A DNA stretch of 64,000 bases from Prunus persica (lineage: Eukaryota > Streptophyta > Magnoliopsida > Rosales > Rosaceae). Position 1 is the stretch's first letter. Every line of letters begins with the position of its first letter. Positions 61,534 to 64,000 of the stretch are shown here, piece after piece. The stretch covers positions 16,889,018 to 16,953,017 of the forward strand of contig NC_034011.1 in NCBI RefSeq assembly GCF_000346465.2, read 5' to 3'. A program made the position numbers and the translations under genes. The notes under the pieces were generated by a model. The model searched no databases and was not told the DNA's origin. It saw nothing but the letters and a program-made list of their open reading frames with translations.

Positions 61534-62502
61534 GGGAGCTGATTTTCCCACTTCCCTTTTCTCTACTTACACTCCCTTTTATTTTTTAATATTTTTTAAT
61601 TAATTATATTTTTTTTGTTCTTTTTATTTCCTATTCTACCCTCACCACCTAAACCCTTATTGATAAAAATACTCAAAACCCCCCACGCCTCCACCCCTCA
61701 TATTCTTCTGCCCCACCGCACCACCGCCCAGCCCCCTTCCTAATCTCCACCCATGGGAGGACCCACAAAGGCTAAATCTGGCCTCCCTCATCCCCGTGCC
61801 CCCAGCTTCATCATCACTGCAAACAAACCACAAGAATCGCAGTGACCACCCATGCCTCAACCTGCACAACCAAATCGTATCACAGCGTTAACACTCACAA
61901 AATCGAATTCGCCCCCTCTTTCCCAGCACCTCATTAAGTCGAACTCGCCCCTATTTCAAAAATCTAATTCTCTACTCTCTACGCAAATTTAAAAACAAAA
62001 AATTGAAAAGAGGGAATGGATTCAATCCAGTACAATAATTTTCCCTTTGTGCCTTAACTTGTATTTGGTTAGAGAGTGAAATAGGGCTGATGGGATCTGG
62101 CTGGGGGTGGTGGTGGACATCGAAGAGGAACATGAGCTCTGGAGAGGTTGTGGCGAGCTTGTGTTGTTGGGGGTGGGCATGTGGGTGGGGGAAGAAGGAA
62201 AGACATAACACAGAGGGAGACGAGGTGGGTGGTGGTGAGTGGTGGGTTATGTGTGGTTAGCTTGAGAGAGAAAGATCAAAGATCATTTGCTTAATATTAC
62301 AGGAGCTGAAATTAAATTCACAAATTTTCTATTTTGTTTTTTATTTTCTGTTAACTTCTTAATTTCAATTATCAAAAAATCTTAATTCAGTAAGGATAGA
62401 ATAGGAAAGAGAAAGAATAAAAAAGAACAAAATTAATTAAAAAGTATTAAAAAATAAAAAGGAGTGTAAGTGGAGAAAAGAGGAGTGGGAAAATCGGCTC
62501 CC
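61534..62502. mobile_element. Foldback MITE, 969 bases, with 8-base target duplication
   Basis: Termini GGGAGCTGATTTTCCCACTT and AGTGGGAAAATCGGCTCCC are inverted copies, continuing inward through CTTACACTCC/GGAGTGTAAG and an AT-rich run (about 65 bases in all). TAATTTTA flanks both ends (61526-61533 and 62503-62510). The interior has no transposase; small frames are chance. An 8-base duplication fits hAT-type mobilisation, though MULE-type (9 bases) is possible. The compact element at 52706-52792 shares the arm sequence. Confidence 0.8.
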
Positions 62503-62510
62503 TAATTTTA

Positions 62511-63031
62511 TTGTCATATAGTACTTAATTAATAATGTTTTCTAATTATTTATTAATTAATAATATTGCCAGACCACATGGCACCATATGAGTGGGTTTA
62601 CGTGGTATATCTATTTTCACATAAGCAATTAATAGATTTGTTAACGGCAAAAGTGACTCGATAAACTAAAGGGAGACTTTGGAAAAACCCAAAGGAGAGA
62701 GAAAATTTTTAAAAGAAGCAAAAATGGACAAAATTACCCTTATTTATTTTTTAATTTCCTAAGAAATCCTTTACATTTGCATGTCTTTGGTTTGAAAGTT
62801 GAGAGGTTATTCTGTCTTTTTTGAAAAAGCTTTGGCTTTTTCCAAAAGTGAAAGTTTTTTTATGGGTAAAACCTAAATTTACTTAAACCTAAAACCTTAA
62901 TTAAATAAAAAAAAAAGAACATCCTTCATCTTCTTCCCCAAACCCTAGCACCCTACCATCTCCTCACTGCCACCCACCCCCACCGACCGTCACCCATGTC
63001 CACCGCACCCTCTTGGCGTTGCCGCCCATCC
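62511..63031. other. Spacer with inverted repeat of 45800-46020
   Basis: 62660-62890 corresponds to the reverse complement of 45800-46020 (AAAGCTTTGGCTTTTTCCAAA, then AAAGTGAAAGTTTTTTTATG in part). No gene. Confidence 0.55.
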
Positions 63032-63032
63032 C

Positions 63033-63089
<57 letters not shown>
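63032..63089. repeat. (CT)n microsatellite
   Basis: About 28 CT dinucleotides. Frames running through it encode Ser-Leu or Arg-Glu repeats and are artefacts. Confidence 0.95.
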
Positions 63090-63093
<4 letters not shown>

Positions 63094-64000
63094 AACACGG
63101 GTTGGGTTCTGTCGCCGTTGAATTTGACACCCTCAGGGACGTTGCGTTCAAACTCCAACTTCATTTCAAACACCCAATCTCCCACTGTCCACATGTCCTA
63201 AGCTCTCTCATGTCATTTCCTCCTCTATATCCTCACCTTTCCACCACATTTCCTTATCTTGCCTCTAGTTCAAGCTCTCTCTTCCCTCGACGACGACAAC
63301 CCCATTGTTCAACAAGTCATCCATCTCATATCAATGGGAACCACATCGGGTTGGATTTGAACTCCATGATGATTTGACTAGCCCATCCTCATTGAATCCC
63401 TTCTTTCCATCTCGCTTTCTCCTTCTATGCCTTCGAATTCGCCTACCCAATCAACGCCACCAAAAACTGCTCGCCAAATCCTTGCATTCGATACCACGCA
63501 GCTTGTTCTCCCCAAACCCTTGCAATCGTTAAGTCTTGAGGGAAAGTAAGATTTTGAGAGTAGAGAGACGAAGAATGAGTTTTGATACTTACGAGATTGA
63601 GCTCGAGTGGGTTTAGATTGGTCAAATTTTTTGAGGCAAAGTTTAAAATTTTTTGGTGTGATTGGAATTGAGTAAAAGGCATCAGTCCTTAAAACTTTTA
63701 CCAAAAAAAACTTGAAATATATATGGCATCAGTTTAAATATCGATTGATGCTACTTCATTGGCAAGGATTGCCAAGCATTAGTAGCGAGGTCTTTATAAA
63801 CCTATGGTCCTCCTATTACTTATGGAACTAGTGCCTTAAGAGACTAACAACATCGGTTTCTGAGTTTACCGATGCCTATCAACTGATGCCTAAAGTGAAT
63901 TTTGACATAGTGAAATATGGTAAAATATCATATGGAATTAAGGGAACTCAATAGGAACTTTATTATTGTGGTAAATACTAACCCAATTCACCTAATCTAG
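63090..64000. other. Anonymous right end; possible edge of another transposon
   Basis: 63090-63540 is pyrimidine-rich and has open frames up to 91 codons on the plus strand and 108 on the minus strand with no recognisable domain. 63660-63920 has scattered GGCATCAGT, CGATTGATGC, CATCGGTTTC, ACCGATGCC and AACTGATGCC motifs in both orientations, the style of a subterminal repeat region of a different CACTA family. The window ends before any terminus. Confidence 0.4.

Noticed and set aside
63090..63704. Frames of 75-108 codons on both strands after the CT microsatellite
   Set aside because: No domain recognised and the two strands have equally long frames; treated as chance in pyrimidine-rich DNA.

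Overview
This is plant nuclear DNA, almost certainly from a eudicot and possibly Rosaceae (an impression from the retroelement families, not proven). It is a heavily transposon-filled, AT-rich interval around two paralogous ankyrin-repeat/PGG membrane-protein genes of the ACD6/ITN1 type. The genes have introns, and CACTA, hAT, copia, gypsy, FAR1/MULE, SINE and MITE sequences are nested in and around them. No bacterial-type features, tRNA, rRNA or CRISPR arrays were seen.

Layout. (1) 1-5281: right part of CACTA element A, with an apparently intact three-exon TNP2 transposase gene and a 1.6-kb CGTCG/CGACG-rich subterminal region. (2) 5282-14674: repeats, then ankyrin gene 1. Its 5' portion has been tandemly amplified (about 0.9-kb units) and hit by a SINE. 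(3) 14821-30230: a decayed copia element carrying a 1.67-kb solo LTR and, nested in the copia reverse transcriptase, the 10.97-kb CACTA element B (17758-28731). Element B carries a six-exon gene joining a Ptta/En/Spm-type transposase domain to a ULP1-like cysteine protease, plus the 3' exons of TNP2. An assembly gap sits where the main TNP2 exon should be. (4) 30231-40467: repeat mosaic with a gypsy-like solo LTR (TTTGG target duplication), two related LTR fragments, a MITE and a 14-3-3 pseudogene fragment. (5) 40468-43965: inverted copy of the copia region that lacks CACTA B and so preserves the empty site. (6) 43966-51725: duplicated FAR1/MULE fragments; one is split by a complete, very young non-autonomous LTR element (46671-51456). 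(7) 51991-58393: ankyrin gene 2, split in exon 2 by a complete hAT element (54277-58259) with an exact 8-bp target duplication and an uninterrupted 850-codon transposase. Its PGG exon is not found. (8) 58394-64000: LTR fragment, MITEs and anonymous sequence.

Relationships. Several insertions can be ordered: the solo LTR entered copia before the copia region was inverted and duplicated, and CACTA B is absent from the duplicate, so it most likely inserted later. The hAT, the young LTR element and CACTA B are the freshest insertions.

Most interesting signals: (a) a CGTCG pentamer packed into every intron of the CACTA-borne ULP1 gene but absent from its exons by hand count; (b) two unrelated LTR families full of short hairpins whose stems differ but stay complementary around a constant loop; (c) the intact hAT inside the ankyrin exon. 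All counts and alignments were done by eye.
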